From: Vibrio diabolicus
GTDB taxonomy: Bacteria > Pseudomonadota > Gammaproteobacteria > Enterobacterales > Vibrionaceae
Assembly (NCBI GenBank): GCA_001048675.1
Contig: CCKK01000020.1
Span: 248,001 to 312,000, forward strand
Direction: 5' to 3'
DNA length: 64,000 nucleotides
Shown here: one piece after another, positions 27,467 through 38,845 of the stretch
Layout: each line of letters begins with the position of its first letter
Numbering within the stretch: position 1 is the first letter of the stretch
Translations under genes and position numbers: made by a program
Notes under the pieces: generated by a model
Databases searched by the model: none
What the model saw: the letters and a program-made list of their open reading frames with translations, nothing else
What the model was told of the DNA's origin: nothing

Positions 27467-27724
27467 TTAGTGTAGTTGGTCCATTAGAGCAACTAGGTGG
27501 TCAACTGCTTGCTGAGCTTGTGGGCCTTCAGCAGAAATAGTTACTTGAGTACCTTTTACTAGGCCTAGTGTTTGTAGTTTGAATAGGCTCTTAGCGCTAG
27601 CGCTTTTACCGTTAGAAGTCACAGTGATGTCTGCGTCGAATGCTTTTGCTTCTTTAACAAACTGTGCAGCTGGACGAGTGTGAAGGCCGTTTTCTGCTGT
27701 GATTTCTACTTGCTTCTCGTACAT
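27467..27724 (-). CDS. ptsH: Phosphocarrier protein HPr
   Basis: Transfers phosphate from enzyme I to EIIA proteins. 85 residues with the active-site histidine H15 in [14 protein letters not shown] and the conserved serine region ([19 protein letters not shown]). It is first gene of the ptsHI-crr operon; ptsI begins 140 bases downstream after a strong hairpin. A 300-base upstream region separates it from the cysK terminator and must hold its promoter. Confidence 0.97.
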   Translation of the reverse strand: MYEKQVEITAENGLHTRPAAQFVKEAKAFDADITVTSNGKSASAKSLFKLQTLGLVKGTQVTISAEGPQAQQAVDHLVALMDQLH

Positions 27725-27971
27725 GTGATATACCCCAATAAATGTATTTTTTTGTTAGTTTGTGACTAGATTTTAGCTTAACTGCTTTACATCTTGTGCG
27801 CTAGCACGGGAAGAGTTCAAAGCGCGTCAGTTCTGATACTAGTCAAAAGTTTGGTAACTACGCAACTGTTTGCGTGCGTAATCACTTTGAAACCTTTTTG
27901 TGTTCTGCTTCTTTATTTTGAAGCTAGAAATAAAACACCCTGATATTACCAAAGGTAGGGCAGGGATCAAC

Positions 27972-27998
27972 AAAAAAGCCCCTAAACGGGGCTTTTTT
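27972..27998 (-). terminator. Terminator of cysK
   Basis: AAAAAAGCCCC / GGGGCTTTTTT stem-loop 25 bases after the cysK stop on the minus strand. Confidence 0.92.
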
Positions 27999-28024
27999 AA
28001 ACTAAAAATTGATTTGAACACATA

Positions 28025-28993
28025 TTATTGTTGGTTCTCTTTTTCGGTAAAGATACCTGCAAAGAGTGCTGTACTTAGGTAACGCTCACCTGAACTTGGT
28101 AGAACGGTTACAATTGTTTTTCCTTCAAATTCAGGGAGTTCTGCAAGTCGGTTAGCTGCAACAACAGCCGCGCCGGATGAGATGCCAGCTAGGATACCTT
28201 CCTCTTCCATTAGGCGACGAGCCATCTCAATCGCTTCTTCTGAGGTGACTTGTTCAACGCGGTCAATAATGTCTAAATCGAGGTTACCTGGGATGAAACC
28301 AGCACCGATACCTTGGATTTTGTGCGGAGCAGGTTGGATTTCTTCGCCAGCAAGTGCTTGGGCAATAACTGGAGACTCTGCTGGCTCAACTGCGACAGAA
28401 GTGATGGCTTTGCCTTTTTCACCTTTGATGTAACGGCTTGTACCTGTGATAGTACCGCCCGTACCGACACCAGCAACGAATACGTCGATTTCACCGTCTG
28501 TCGCTTCCCAAATCTCAGGGCCCGTAGTCTTTTCGTGGATCTCTGGGTTCGCAGGGTTGTCAAATTGTTGAAGAAGTAGGTACTTCTCAGGGTTGCTTGC
28601 TACGATTTCTTCTGCTTTAGCAATCGCCCCTTTCATGCCTTTCGCCGCTTCAGTCAGCTCAAGGTTAGCGCCCAGTGCTTTAAGTAGCTTACGGCGTTCT
28701 AGGCTCATTGATTCAGGCATGGTCAATGTTAGCTTGTAACCGCGAGCGGCCGCTACGAATGCTAGAGCAACACCTGTGTTACCACTGGTAGGTTCTACAA
28801 GCTCTACACCTGGCTTAAGAAGCCCCGCTTTTTCTGCTTCCCAAATCATGTTTGCACCGATACGGCACTTAACACTGAAGCTAGGGTTACGCGCTTCAAT
28901 TTTCGCGAGAACTTTGCCTTTGCTTACTTTGTTTAGACGAACGAGAGGTGTATTACCGATAGTAAGAGAGTTATCTTCGTAGATTTTGCTCAT
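28025..28993 (-). CDS. cysK: Cysteine synthase A (O-acetylserine sulfhydrylase)
   Basis: PLP enzyme forming cysteine from O-acetylserine and sulfide. 322 residues. The PLP lysine is K42 in [11 protein letters not shown]; the substrate loop is [12 protein letters not shown], and [12 protein letters not shown] holds the PLP phosphate. The SSGAAVVAA segment is near the end. It is monocistronic and neighbours cysZ, the sulfate transporter, in the same direction. Confidence 0.96.
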   Translation of the reverse strand: MSKIYEDNSLTIGNTPLVRLNKVSKGKVLAKIEARNPSFSVKCRIGANMIWEAEKAGLLKPGVELVEPTSGNTGVALAFVAAARGYKLTLTMPESMSLERRKLLKALGANLELTEAAKGMKGAIAKAEEIVASNPEKYLLLQQFDNPANPEIHEKTTGPEIWEATDGEIDVFVAGVGTGGTITGTSRYIKGEKGKAITSVAVEPAESPVIAQALAGEEIQPAPHKIQGIGAGFIPGNLDLDIIDRVEQVTSEEAIEMARRLMEEEGILAGISSGAAVVAANRLAELPEFEGKTIVTVLPSSGERYLSTALFAGIFTEKENQQ

Positions 28994-29157
28994 AGTGATG
29001 TTCCTTCATTACACGTTGTGTGAATATGGATAGAAGAATATGCGGTATGAAAAAAAGGGAAAAGGATTAAAAAGTTATATCTTATTAGGTTGGCCCAGAA
29101 CTCGATAAAAGAAAAGGGAAAAGCTGGCGCAGATCCCTTTCCTTAATCTCTAATCGA

Positions 29158-29934
29158 CTATCGTTGGTGCTTAAACTCCGCCACCCACATAGCGGTTGCG
29201 CCACATATTGCTACAGGCATGACAATGAGGTTCAAAATTGGGATCGTCGTAAACACAGACACCAATACCCCAAAGCCATAGGCCTTACCTTGCTTTTGTT
29301 TCAATTTGTAACGCATGTCGTTAAATGGGATTTTATGGTTATCAAATGGGTAGTCACAATATTGAATCGCGAGCATCCAAGCGGTAAAAATAAACCATAA
29401 AAATGGGCCTACTGTTTGCCCAAGGGCAGGGATGAGCAATAACAGGAATAGGCCTATTGCTTTAGGTAAGATGTAAAGCAGCTTTCTCCATTCACGAGCT
29501 AAAACGCGAGGAACATCTTTCAGAACGGCAGTGAATCCATCATCATTTACTTTTTGTCCCGTTAAGTACTCTTCCACTTTTTCAGCTAAGAGGCCATTGA
29601 ATGGCGCGGCGATAAAGTTCGCGAGCGTGCTGAAAAAATAGGAGAAGGTAGCGAGTATCGTCAGAGCGAGTAAAGGCCAAAGAATGTAAGTTAACCAGGA
29701 TAAAAACTCAGGTAGCTGCCCAATCCAGTCTTCGATCCATATATTAAGGTTTGAAAATAGATAGAAGATGGCACCACCTACAAGCAAGATATTTGCAAGT
29801 AGAGGCAAGATGACAAAGCGCCTGATTTTAGGGGCAAGTGCCAATTGTATCCCGTATAGAAAATAACCGAATCCGGTTCTCTGCTGATTGTTTTGCTTCA
29901 TGTCTATTTTGGCTTCGTGTAAATGAAAACTCAT
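29158..29934 (-). CDS. cysZ: Sulfate transporter CysZ
   Basis: Inner membrane protein for sulfate uptake feeding cysteine synthesis. 258 residues from the ATG at 29934; a start at 29901 (MKQNNQQRTGFGYF) would give 247 and is equally possible, as neither has a strong ribosome site. Several hydrophobic segments (FVILPLLANILLVGGAIFYL; ALTILATFSYFFSTLANFIA) and the motif FIAAPFNGLLAEKVE match CysZ. It is divergent from zipA, as in other gammaproteobacteria, and upstream of cysK. Confidence 0.93.
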   Translation of the reverse strand: MSFHLHEAKIDMKQNNQQRTGFGYFLYGIQLALAPKIRRFVILPLLANILLVGGAIFYLFSNLNIWIEDWIGQLPEFLSWLTYILWPLLALTILATFSYFFSTLANFIAAPFNGLLAEKVEEYLTGQKVNDDGFTAVLKDVPRVLAREWRKLLYILPKAIGLFLLLLIPALGQTVGPFLWFIFTAWMLAIQYCDYPFDNHKIPFNDMRYKLKQKQGKAYGFGVLVSVFTTIPILNLIVMPVAICGATAMWVAEFKHQR

Positions 29935-30152
29935 TGTACCTGTGAGGGCTTTTCTTTCAATGCCCTGACAAATGACGTCTTGTTAAGTGGAATCGTGGCA
30001 AGAATCACAACAAAAAACGGAACTTCTTGCATTAAGTTGTTCTAAATCTACATATAGTTTTGGTAAAGTAAACGTATCATTCAGATTTATTGCACTTGGG
30101 TTGCTGCTCAAGGAACTGCGAGTAGTAAAAACAAGTATATTGAGAGTAAATA

Positions 30153-31109
30153 ATGCAGGAATTGCGATTCGTACTCATTGTTGTTGGCGCATTAGCCATC
30201 GCGGCATTGCTGTTTCATGGTTTGTGGAGCAGTAAAAAAGAAGGCAAAGCAAAGTTTGGTAACAAGCCGCTTGGTAAGCTGGATGTTGACCAAGGGGACA
30301 AAAATGATCTTGTCGAAAAAGAACGAGACTTCGCTCCCGCTCCTGAAGATGACTTTGAGATCATTCGTAAAGATCGCAAAGAACCAGATTTTGGGATGGC
30401 GAGTTCTTTCGACAACAAATTTGAATCTGACCCGCTATTCGGTGGTCCATCTGAAGTAACACAGACACAGCAGGAGCCAGATGACATCCCTTCATTTGTT
30501 GCAGAAAAAGATAAAGAAGAGGACGTTGAGCCTGTTGTTCAAGCACCAGTAGCTGAAGAGCCACTCCAGTCTGCTGTGGAAGAAGAAGCTATTCCCGCCG
30601 CGTTTGATATTGCTGAGAAAGAACAGCAAGTCGAAACGGTTAGTGAGCCTGTCGTTGCAGAGCCTAAGGAAGAGCCAAAGCCAGAACCTGAAATGCAAGT
30701 GATTGTATTGAATGTGCACTGTGCGGGTGAAGAGCCATTTGTTGGTACTGCTTTATTTGAGAGTATGCAACAAAACGGCTTAATTTATGGCGAGATGGAT
30801 ATTTTCCACCGTCATGTCGACTTGTCCGGTAACGGCAAAGTGCTGTTTAGCGTCGCTAATATGATGCACCCTGGTACGTTTGAGCATGCTGATCCTGCTG
30901 AGTTTACAACGAAGGGTATTTCATTCTTCATGACATTGCCTTGTTATGGCGAGGCTGAACAGAACTTCAACTTAATGCTCCGAACTGCGCAGCAAATTGC
31001 TGATGATTTAGGTGGCAACGTTCTTGATGACCAGCGTAACTTAATGACGCCAGACCGTTTAGCGTCTTATCGACGTCAAATAGTTGAGTTTAATGCCGCT
31101 AACGCATAA
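30153..31109 (+). CDS. zipA: Cell division protein ZipA
   Basis: Tethers FtsZ to the inner membrane at the septum. 318 residues: an N-terminal membrane anchor (about 3-24, [20 protein letters not shown]), a basic patch, then a long acidic Pro/Val/Glu-rich linker (about 40-175). The C-terminal FtsZ-binding domain starts at about 180 ([39 protein letters not shown]). It is divergent from cysZ and followed by ligA, the conserved order. Confidence 0.95.
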   Translation: MQELRFVLIVVGALAIAALLFHGLWSSKKEGKAKFGNKPLGKLDVDQGDKNDLVEKERDFAPAPEDDFEIIRKDRKEPDFGMASSFDNKFESDPLFGGPSEVTQTQQEPDDIPSFVAEKDKEEDVEPVVQAPVAEEPLQSAVEEEAIPAAFDIAEKEQQVETVSEPVVAEPKEEPKPEPEMQVIVLNVHCAGEEPFVGTALFESMQQNGLIYGEMDIFHRHVDLSGNGKVLFSVANMMHPGTFEHADPAEFTTKGISFFMTLPCYGEAEQNFNLMLRTAQQIADDLGGNVLDDQRNLMTPDRLASYRRQIVEFNAANA

Positions 31110-31115
31110 TCTTAA

Positions 31116-33212
<2,097 letters not shown>

Positions 33213-33240
33213 GTCTTATCAAAAAAGCTAAAAAATAACT

Positions 33241-33275
33241 AAAAGCCCCACATAGTAAGCATGTGGGGCTTTTTC
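33241..33275 (+). terminator. Terminator of ligA
   Basis: AAAAGCCCCACAT / ATGTGGGGCTTTT stem with a T5 tail. Confidence 0.92.
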
Positions 33276-33721
33276 TTGCTCATAATTAAGTGCTTTTTGA
33301 TTGAGTATTTGTGCTTTTTATCTTTTCAGTGATCAAGATCTCCCATTGAATTATTAAGGTTTTTTACTTCTTTAGTCTGCGAGTGACTTCAAGTTGGAAT
33401 TCTAGGGTGTGTTTTAAGTTATTGATATTTAATGTTTAACTGTCTTTTTGTGTTGGTGTTGTTAAAAGTAAGATCTGGATCAACAACTTATATGGAACTT
33501 TGGACTGGCTCATATTTTTTTAGAAAAAAAATAAGTTCCGTTTGGATGTTTTTAGCTGCGAAGTTAGTCTTAATCACGTGGATACACGGTGTGTATGCAG
33601 GAACTAAAAAAAGCCAAATTAGAAATAATGAGGTTTGATCAGGAATTTACTTCTCTCCTTCGGCGGCCAACTAAAGGTGAGATAGAAAAATACAGCTATA
33701 TCCATTTTTAGGAGTTTTTCC
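33276..33721 (+). other. Upstream region of the porin gene
   Basis: About 445 AT-rich bases with no supported gene; short open frames here lack ribosome sites. The region presumably holds the porin promoter and a long leader ending in a TTTTTAGGAGTTTTTCC ribosome site. No operator could be assigned by eye. Confidence 0.5.
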
Positions 33722-35131
33722 ATGGACAAATTTTTTAAGGTTTCAGCGTTAACCGCAGCAATGTTTGGTGTTGTTGCTGTTGCTCCAGCTACAGCGTCTA
33801 CTGAAAGTGCAGCAGGTGGCGAGTACGTAGAGAAAGTGAACGAATTTATGCAAGACTCTAGTCTTAATGCATTATTTCTAGTTGATACTCGTTCTCGTAC
33901 TCGTACAACAGGTAAGCCTGGCGGTGAAAACGGTGACCGTTGGAGTCGTCTAAACTACTCTTCTTACAACGCAATTTTAGACTTTACTTCTGGCTACCAC
34001 GATGGTTGGGTTGGTGCAGATGTTGCGGCTTACTATTCTGGCGACCTTTACAACGATAGCCTTTACAATTCAAACGAAGGCTACCTATGTAATGAAATTT
34101 CAACTTGTAACAACCTAGACTGGGGTGCAGGTGATGGTCAACAGCTTAAAGTTTACAAAGCAGCACTGAAGTTCAAAGCAAACGAAAGCTTCAACGCGCG
34201 CTTTGGTATGCTACAAGCGGGTGGTAACGGTACTATTGGTAACGTTTGGAGTTTCGTACCTGGTACTTACCGTGGTTTCGAACTGAACGCTAAACTAGGT
34301 GATTTCAACCTAAGCTACTTTGGTGCAGACCAATTTACAGCACCTTGGCTACTTCACGAAGATGACTACGCGCCAGCGCTTTGGTCTGATACTTCATGGA
34401 GCTACCTACACTCTCTAGGCCTAAACGGTAACCTAACTGACAGCTTGTTTATGCAACTTGGTTTGGGTCAAGCTACTGGCGTTCAATATGCAAATGGTAT
34501 CGACTGGGGTGCAGGTCAAGTAACTAGCTACCACAACGAAACTGACAACACTTCTTACAAGGCTTACTTGAAGTACACTGTGAGTGACCGTACAACTCTA
34601 GCATTTGATTTCTACGGTGTTGACGATGATGTGAAATATGATGGTCTAGGTTTCCACACTGGTCTATCTTTGAATCAATCTTTCGGCAAGCTAGCTTGGA
34701 TGTCTGAGCTACGCTACACAGACACAGACAACCGTGCTGACTTCGTTCCACGTACAATTCATACTTACGGTATGAACAACGGTACTTGGTCTCAGTGGTG
34801 GGATGCACTGTCTGACTGGAACAAAGCGGGTGAGCTAGCGTGGTACAACCGTCTATCTTACAACCAAGGTAACGGCTGGAACTACTACCTAGGCTTTGGT
34901 TACGGTACTGGTGCTGATTCTGCAGCAAGCGGTGCATCAGGTGACTGGGATTACGAAAGTGAATACGCAGTTAACGCGACAGTATCTTACTCTCTACAGA
35001 GTGGTGCACTGAAAGGTTCTACGATCCGTCTACACGGTACAATCCTAGAGCGCGATGAGTACGCTGGTGCTGGTGATGCGGATGAAACGGACCTACGTCT
35101 ACAAGTTCTTATCCCTTACAGCTTCCACTAA
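33722..35131 (+). CDS. OprD-like outer membrane porin (VC0972-type, putative chitoporin)
   Basis: Outer membrane diffusion channel. 469 residues with a Sec signal peptide 1-25 (MDKFFKVSALTAAMFGVVAV then APATA). The mature part is rich in Tyr, Trp, Gly and Asn with alternating strands, as in OprD-family barrels, and it ends in an aromatic-rich LIPYSFH. Two cysteines (GYLCNEISTC) probably pair in a loop. In V. cholerae the gene after ligA (VC0972) is of this kind and is linked to chitin-oligosaccharide use, so a chitoporin role is suggested but not shown by the sequence. AGGAG lies 8 bases before ATG. Confidence 0.8.
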   Translation: MDKFFKVSALTAAMFGVVAVAPATASTESAAGGEYVEKVNEFMQDSSLNALFLVDTRSRTRTTGKPGGENGDRWSRLNYSSYNAILDFTSGYHDGWVGADVAAYYSGDLYNDSLYNSNEGYLCNEISTCNNLDWGAGDGQQLKVYKAALKFKANESFNARFGMLQAGGNGTIGNVWSFVPGTYRGFELNAKLGDFNLSYFGADQFTAPWLLHEDDYAPALWSDTSWSYLHSLGLNGNLTDSLFMQLGLGQATGVQYANGIDWGAGQVTSYHNETDNTSYKAYLKYTVSDRTTLAFDFYGVDDDVKYDGLGFHTGLSLNQSFGKLAWMSELRYTDTDNRADFVPRTIHTYGMNNGTWSQWWDALSDWNKAGELAWYNRLSYNQGNGWNYYLGFGYGTGADSAASGASGDWDYESEYAVNATVSYSLQSGALKGSTIRLHGTILERDEYAGAGDADETDLRLQVLIPYSFH

Positions 35132-35148
35132 TACTTAGTGAGATAATG

Positions 35149-35176
35149 AAAAGGAGCCGCTAGGCTTCCTTTTTTA
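35149..35176 (+). terminator. Terminator of the porin gene
   Basis: AAGGAGCC / GGCTTCCTT with one bulge and a T6 tail; it overlaps the last bases of the opposite-strand small gene. Confidence 0.75.
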
Positions 35177-35356
35177 TTTTACTTCTCGACCATCATATAT
35201 TTTGCAATATAACGGCGGTAACATATGCACGTTACCGTTTGGTAACTCACACTTTATCTCTGGGGCTAGCGTACGTCCACCTGAAGCACCATTGGCATGA
35301 GTAGTTAATGGAGCTAGGGCAAAACATGCTAACAATAGACCAGCTAAAAATCTCAT
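35174..35356 (-). CDS. Small secreted cysteine protein, copy 1
   Basis: 60 residues from the ATG at 35356 (MRFLAGLLLACFALAPLTTH), preceded by AAGG at the right distance; a nearer ATG at 35365 has no spacing for it. An N-terminal signal peptide of about 21 residues ends near HA-NG. The mature part is about 38 residues with two cysteines (IKCELPNGNV, PLYCKIYDG). It shares the layout NGxGG...P-I-x-C-x-LP-x-G-x-V...C with copy 2 just upstream. The function is not recognised. Confidence 0.7.
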   Translation of the reverse strand: MRFLAGLLLACFALAPLTTHANGASGGRTLAPEIKCELPNGNVHMLPPLYCKIYDGREVK

Positions 35357-35470
35357 AATCATCACCTTAATGTAGACATTTAATATCTACTTGCTTGGGT
35401 AAATAATGACTTTACTGAAAAGTAAGGTATCAATAGTTTACTTATATCGAACTAACTACTGACTTCTATA

Positions 35471-35650
35471 TTAGTTCCATTCTCCGCCTCTAAATCGACA
35501 CATTTCACTTGGAATATTAGTGACATCACCACTTGGCAATTTACATTCGACTATCGGTCCTAAATTAGTTGTACCACCATTTCCGTTGGTGTAGGCAAAG
35601 GAAGAAAAAGAAAAGATACCGCATAACATTAAAAAGAGAAGTTTCTTCAT
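35471..35650 (-). CDS. Small secreted cysteine protein, copy 2
   Basis: 59 residues, ATG at 35650 with AGAGGATG upstream. A signal peptide (MKKLLFLMLCGIFSFSSFA) of 19 residues is followed by a 40-residue mature peptide with two cysteines (VECKLPSGDV, EMCRFRGGEWN). It resembles copy 1 in spacing of the GG, P, C-x-LP-x-G and second C. Tandem copies on one strand, 114 bases apart, suggest a local duplication. No known family is recognised. Confidence 0.65.
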   Translation of the reverse strand: MKKLLFLMLCGIFSFSSFAYTNGNGGTTNLGPIVECKLPSGDVTNIPSEMCRFRGGEWN

Positions 35651-35973
35651 AGTACATCCTCTTACTTACCAAATAAAAAGCATTCAACTTAAATGCTTAT
35701 GCGTTAAGTATGTATGGGGGGGCAAAAAGATCAAAAAATAATTCAATAAAGTTTTATTTTTAAAATAAATTTATAAAGATAATTTATATCGATATATTTC
35801 TATCTTATTGATTGTCGTATGATGAATAATTAAATTATTGGAAGGATAGGGTAGGATATTAATAATATTGCTGCTACTTATTTTTTGTTCGATTTTAATT
35901 AAATCAATGAAATGAAAGCGGTTGTTTAGATTAAAGTAATGGAGCATAATTTGCCCCATTACTTTGGCATAAA
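35651..35973. other. AT-rich spacer
   Basis: About 320 very AT-rich bases between the small secreted gene and nfeD. A 62-codon minus-strand frame (35771-35959) has no ribosome site and low-complexity composition and is not accepted. The promoter of the small genes is probably within the first 100 bases. Confidence 0.5.
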
Positions 35974-36435
35974 TTACTTAGAATCAGGCTCAATGATTAA
36001 AATAATACCATCGATATCTTTTATTTTAACGCGCGTTCCTGCTGGAAGAGCTTGATCCGACTGCGCCGACCACGTGGTATCGGCAACCTTGATACGATTG
36101 AGTCCAACAGAAAAGTCCTCTTCAATGGTAAGTGTGCGTCCGATTAACTGCTTATACTTTTGGTTCAGATCTCTTTCTTGGTCTTCTTTCTTGTCTTGAG
36201 ACCATTGTCGTCGCCACCATAACCAAGTGGTGATTAAGCTGAAACTTGCAAAGCAAAGCCATTGTAATTGCAAGCTCATTGGCAAAACGGTCATTAGTGC
36301 TCCAACGATAAGTGCAGAAACTCCGAGCCAGAGAAAATATCCCGCAGTCCCAAGTAGCTCTACCGCTAGAAGTGCAAAACCGAAGGCTAGCCAATGCCAG
36401 AAAGAGACGCCTTCCAGCAAACTGAAAAAGTCCAT
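35974..36435 (-). CDS. NfeD-like membrane protein (YbbJ type)
   Basis: Inner membrane protein that pairs with SPFH-family proteins such as QmcA. 153 residues with three hydrophobic segments in the first 75 residues (FWHWLAFGFALLAVELLG; YFLWLGVSALIVGALMTVL; WLCFASFSLITTWLWW). A C-terminal OB-fold domain follows (about 92-150; LIGRTLTIEEDFSVGLNRIK, LPAGTRVKIKDIDGIILII). It lies 3 bases after qmcA, so it is co-transcribed, matching ybbK-ybbJ in E. coli. Confidence 0.9.
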   Translation of the reverse strand: MDFFSLLEGVSFWHWLAFGFALLAVELLGTAGYFLWLGVSALIVGALMTVLPMSLQLQWLCFASFSLITTWLWWRRQWSQDKKEDQERDLNQKYKQLIGRTLTIEEDFSVGLNRIKVADTTWSAQSDQALPAGTRVKIKDIDGIILIIEPDSK

Positions 36436-36438
36436 AAG

Positions 36439-37355
36439 TTATTCTTTATCTTGTTGTTTAAACATCTCTGCTATCCCTGCAACCGAGCCCATTAGTCCGG
36501 TCGCTTCTAATGGAAGCATAATGATTTTGCCGTTTTCGGCTTGACCAATGCTTTTGATCGCTTCGGTATAGCCCTGAGCAATGAAGTAATTGACGGCTTG
36601 CATATCGCCTTTGGCAATCGCTTCAGAAACCATATAAGTCGCTTTTGCTTCTGCTTGTGCGGCGCGTTCACGAGCTTCAGCATGGAGAATAGCAGACTGC
36701 TTTTCGCCCTCAGCTTTTAATATCTCCGATTGCTTATGACCTTCAGCCTTTAAAATTTCAGCTTGGCGTACCCTTCTGCTTCGAGAATCTCCGCACGTTT
36801 ATTTCGCTCGGCTTTCATTTGAGCATTCATCGCCGCCGTTAGATCGGATGGTGGCTGGACATCTTTTATTTCAATTCGCGTGACTTTTACACCCCATGGG
36901 TTGGTGGCTTGGTCAACAATTGCCAGCAGCTTGGAGTTGATCATGTCACGCTGACTCAGCATTTCGTCCAGCTCCATTGAGCCTAAAACGGTGCGGATAT
37001 TGGTGAGAGTTAAATTTCTAATGGCATGTTCCAAATCGTTGACTTCATAAGCCGCTTTGGCAGCATCGATGACTTGAACAAATCCGACGGCATCAATAAC
37101 CACGTTAGCGTTGTCTTTTGAAATAACTTCTTGCGCTGGAATATCAAGAACGCGCTCCATCATGTTGACTTTTTGCCCTATCTTATCAACAAATGGGATG
37201 ATCAAGTTTAAGCCGGGTTTTAGCGTATGGGTGTAGCGTCCGAAGCGTTCGACTGTCCAGTTATTTCCTTGTGGCACCGTCTTAATGGCTGAAGATAAGA
37301 TAACTACAGCAAGAACGACGAAAATACCGATGGTAATCAGTGAATCAATTGGCAT
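36439..37355 (-). CDS. qmcA: SPFH/stomatin-like protein QmcA (frameshifted by one base)
   Basis: Membrane-anchored SPFH protein associated with membrane microdomains and FtsH complexes. The first frame (37355-36750) has an N-terminal membrane segment and the band-7 domain ([38 protein letters not shown]). After AEILEAEG it goes out of frame. The correct continuation [14 protein letters not shown] ... [16 protein letters not shown] ... FKQQDKE runs to 36439. One C is missing in the CCC at 36771-36773; adding it gives 305 residues, the E. coli QmcA length. This is probably a sequencing error. Confidence 0.9.
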
Positions 37356-37462
37356 GAGTTATTCCCTTAAGTGCATAATGTCCGATTCATTTTTACCTAT
37401 TTATAGACAATAGACAATTGAAGTTCTGAGAACCTTAAGAGGTTATTGGTTTTTTATATAAC

Positions 37463-37485
37463 AAAGGCCGGAATATCCGGCCTTT
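37463..37485 (-). terminator. Hairpin terminator after ybbN
   Basis: AAAGGCCGG / CCGGCCTTT palindrome 26 bases after the ybbN stop; the T tail is short. Confidence 0.65.
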
Positions 37486-37510
37486 AGTTGAAGTTTCGCT
37501 TTTCAGCGAG

Positions 37511-38365
37511 TTAGTACAGAATCGAATACAGCTGACGGCGATATTTGCTTGCTAATGCGTTGCCTTGACCTAGCGCGCTGAGAATATCCATAAAAGTCTT
37601 CTTCACTTCACCGTCTTGGGCGCCCAAGTCTTTTTTAAGAATATTCCACAGCAGTTCCAGCGCTTCTTCATCACGACCCACTTGGTTGTACTGTACCGCC
37701 AATTCACAAGCAAGTTCGAAGTTTGCCATGTCTGCTGCGTATGCTTGTTCTAGTCGTTGTAACTCAGGGCTATCTGCAGCCTGCAAATGCAGCTCGAGCT
37801 TGGCTATTAGACTCTTGTAGTAGTTATCTTGATACTCAAGAGGGATAGCGTTCAGTAGCTCTTGGGCGACATCAAATTGTTTGGTTTCTAATAAACAATC
37901 AGCCATCGCGAGTTTCACATCACCACGCTCTTGCAGTTCTGGCGGCAAAGTGTGGATGATGCTTAAAGCCTGAGCATGCTCACCTTGCTGAAGAAGTTCA
38001 CTGACTTGCTTTAATAGCTGTTCATCTGGGCTTGGCAAATGCTTTTGTAGCATGGTTGCAATGGCATCAATTGGCTGAGGGCCACCCAATCCATCGACGG
38101 CTTGACCATTTATAAACAGCGCGATAGTTGGCAATACTTGCACACCAAATTGAGACGCTAAAGCCGGCTGATCTTCACAATTTAATAAAGCAAGCGTAAA
38201 TGCACCGTTGTACTGTTGAGCAAGAGATTGCAACTCAGGGAGTATCTGGGCGCTTTCTGGTTGAGCATTGGCCCAAAAGTGGATCAGAACGGGCGTGTTC
38301 ATTGATCCTTCAAGAGTTTCGCGAAAGTTCTGTTCTGTTATCTCAACGATAAATGGGGATTGCAT
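37511..38365 (-). CDS. ybbN: Thioredoxin-like TPR chaperone YbbN (CnoX)
   Basis: Cytoplasmic co-chaperone linked to GroEL and DnaK. 284 residues: thioredoxin fold (about 1-110) followed by TPR-type helices (about 115-280, [40 protein letters not shown]). At the usual thioredoxin active site it reads [11 protein letters not shown], so both catalytic cysteines are absent and it cannot act as an oxidoreductase there. The E. coli protein likewise lacks a full CxxC. Its neighbours qmcA, nfeD and a YbbO-like SDR match the E. coli ybb block. Confidence 0.92.
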   Translation of the reverse strand: MQSPFIVEITEQNFRETLEGSMNTPVLIHFWANAQPESAQILPELQSLAQQYNGAFTLALLNCEDQPALASQFGVQVLPTIALFINGQAVDGLGGPQPIDAIATMLQKHLPSPDEQLLKQVSELLQQGEHAQALSIIHTLPPELQERGDVKLAMADCLLETKQFDVAQELLNAIPLEYQDNYYKSLIAKLELHLQAADSPELQRLEQAYAADMANFELACELAVQYNQVGRDEEALELLWNILKKDLGAQDGEVKKTFMDILSALGQGNALASKYRRQLYSILY

Positions 38366-38528
38366 CAGAGTATCCTTGCTTTGTGTCTTGTCGTTGATAA
38401 TAGATATGGAGTTGATTTAAGGGAAATTCAAGCGATGGTTGCTAATCGTCATCAATAATGAATCATTCTATTTTGTGAAAGGATGCGGTAAGAGAATAGT
38501 GTTACTGCTGAATAGGTGTAAGGCAAAA

Positions 38529-38551
38529 AGAAAAACGCTGCCGAAGCAGCG
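38529..38551 (-). terminator. Strong terminator after the 21-codon ORF
   Basis: On the minus strand GCGCTGC-TTCG-GCAGCG followed by TTTTTCTTTTT; a tetraloop hairpin of canonical form 30 bases after the mini-ORF stop. Confidence 0.85.
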
Positions 38552-38580
38552 CAGTTCTAATGCTATTTGTTAGTGCGGTA

Positions 38581-38646
38581 TCAAAATAGGATGAACATGG
38601 TCAACACTACACCCACACTAAGCCAGTTAAGCTGATTTAATGTCAT
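38581..38646 (-). CDS. 21-residue hydrophobic mini-protein
   Basis: A short ORF MTLNQLNWLSVGVVLTMFIL-F, read from ATG 38646, preceded by a GCGAGGCAAC ribosome site (GAGG 6-7 bases before ATG) and followed by a strong terminator. The product would be a single transmembrane helix (about residues 8-21). It lies in the 480-base gap between ybbN and the SDR gene. Whether it is translated, or the transcript is a small RNA, cannot be decided from sequence. Homology is unknown to me. Confidence 0.5.
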   Translation of the reverse strand: MTLNQLNWLSVGVVLTMFILF

Positions 38647-38845
38647 TGTTGCCTCGCAGTAGTAAAAACATTGCTACAAAACGTAATGGGTGGCGATACC
38701 AAATCTAAGCAACTCATTCACTTTAGGCTGAATAGTGCTCACTGAATTGCGTAGAAATTGATTCGTTTGCTTGAGGTTTTTTTAACCTACATGCTCATAA
38801 TGACATCACATTGTTACGATGAAATTACATTGTGACAAAACTTTT

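Noticed and set aside
27839..28021. 60-codon ORF with a lipoprotein-like start after cysK
   Set aside because: It runs through the cysK terminator hairpin, whose codons explain much of it; no ribosome site.
33432..33638. 68-codon ORF upstream of the porin
   Set aside because: AT-rich leader sequence, no ribosome site, no family resemblance.
35771..35959. 62-codon ORF in the AT-rich spacer
   Set aside because: Low-complexity I/N-rich composition from AT bias and no ribosome site.
36750..37355. Short truncated SPFH protein
   Set aside because: The missing part continues in another frame at a C run, so it is one gene with a frameshift and not a short variant.
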